A DNA stretch of 5,862 bases. Origin: UBA9732 sp031935845. Lineage in GTDB: Bacteria > Spirochaetota > Spirochaetia > Sphaerochaetales > Sphaerochaetaceae. Position numbers and translations under genes: made by a program. The number at the start of each line of letters is the position of its first letter. Position 1 is the first letter of the stretch. The DNA lies in NCBI GenBank assembly GCA_031935845.1, contig JAJBWA010000031.1, positions 1 through 5,862 on the forward strand, in the 5' to 3' direction. This document shows positions 5,664 through 5,862 of the stretch, piece after piece. A model generated the notes under the pieces. The model saw only the letters and a program-made list of their open reading frames with translations, did not search any database and was not told the origin of the DNA.

Positions 5664-5862
5664 ATGCAGTACAGGAAAAGCAGATACGGTCTTGATCTTT
5701 CGGTTCTCGGATTCGGATGCATGAGGTTCACCCGCAAGGGCGGATCCATAGACACCGACAAGGCCGAGAAGGAGATAATGACGGCCTATGAAGGCGGAGT
5801 GAACTACTACGACACCGCCTACATCTATCCCGGAAGCGAGGCTGCCGTGGGAGAGATCCTTG
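5664..5862 (+). CDS. Aldo/keto reductase, N-terminal part, cut by the window edge
   Basis: The visible 66 residues are the start of an aldo/keto reductase TIM barrel. LSVLGFGCMRF at 12-22 is the first strand and nucleotide-side turn, and YYDTAYIYPGSEAAVGEIL at 48-66 holds the catalytic D50 and Y55 of the family tetrad; the lysine and histidine lie beyond the edge. The ATG at 5664 follows the purH stop by 20 bases, and AAAGGAG (5646-5652) is 11 bases before it, a long but workable spacing; an in-frame GTG at 5652 overlaps this site and is not favoured. The DTAYIYPGSE form resembles aldo/keto reductases with a C-terminal 4Fe-4S domain found in anaerobes (COG1453), but that end is not visible. 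It is probably co-transcribed with purO-purH without an obvious link to purine synthesis. Confidence 0.85.
   Translation, partial: MQYRKSRYGLDLSVLGFGCMRFTRKGGSIDTDKAEKEIMTAYEGGVNYYDTAYIYPGSEAAVGEIL

Overview
The window is a compact, GC-leaning stretch of bacterial chromosome. It holds six protein genes wholly or almost wholly inside it, one truncated gene at the right edge, and the first bases of another at the left edge. A consensus sigma-70 promoter (TTGACA, 18-nt spacer, TATAAT, minus strand) and strong Shine-Dalgarno sequences show a bacterium, although one gene (the IMP cyclohydrolase) belongs to a family first known from archaea. The gene types (short AICAR transformylase plus PurO-type cyclohydrolase, COG2509-type flavoprotein, DhnA aldolase with a SorC regulator) suggest an anaerobe, perhaps a gut Clostridia-like lineage. 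That placement is an inference with low confidence. I see no mobile element, CRISPR array, tRNA or rRNA.

Layout. (1) Positions 1-1722, minus strand: a sugar-catabolism operon read right to left, with a DhnA/LsrF-type class I aldolase (976-1722), then a SorC-family regulator (4-972), then a further gene whose ATG overlaps the regulator's stop at position 7. (2) Positions 1723-1902: a divergent control region with the strong operon promoter, a nested TGAAC-type palindrome just downstream of the predicted start of transcription, and a TATAAT element facing right. (3) Positions 1903-2379, plus strand: a zinc-dependent nucleobase/nucleoside deaminase. It meets, tail to tail with a 4-nt overlap, (4) a 462-residue FAD-dependent oxidoreductase on the minus strand (2376-3764). 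(5) Positions 3765-3820: a 56-nt divergent promoter region. (6) Positions 3821-5862, plus strand: a purine operon with a PurO-type IMP cyclohydrolase, a short PurH that contains only the AICAR transformylase domain, and the start of an aldo/keto reductase.

How the genes work together. The PurO-like protein and the short PurH together replace the usual bifunctional PurH and would carry out the last two steps of IMP synthesis (AICAR to FAICAR to IMP). Their start and stop codons overlap (ATGA), so they are probably translationally coupled. The transformylase closely resembles the C-terminal domain of animal ATIC, including an insert and a C-terminal LFHH that E. coli PurH lacks. The aldolase operon is probably controlled by its own SorC regulator binding the palindrome near the promoter and responding to a phosphorylated sugar. 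The deaminase could act in purine salvage, but its substrate cannot be fixed from sequence. The most interesting points are the archaeal-type/eukaryotic-type split of the final purine steps, the clear SorC operator candidate, and the uncharacterised cysteine-rich flavoprotein divergent from the purine operon.
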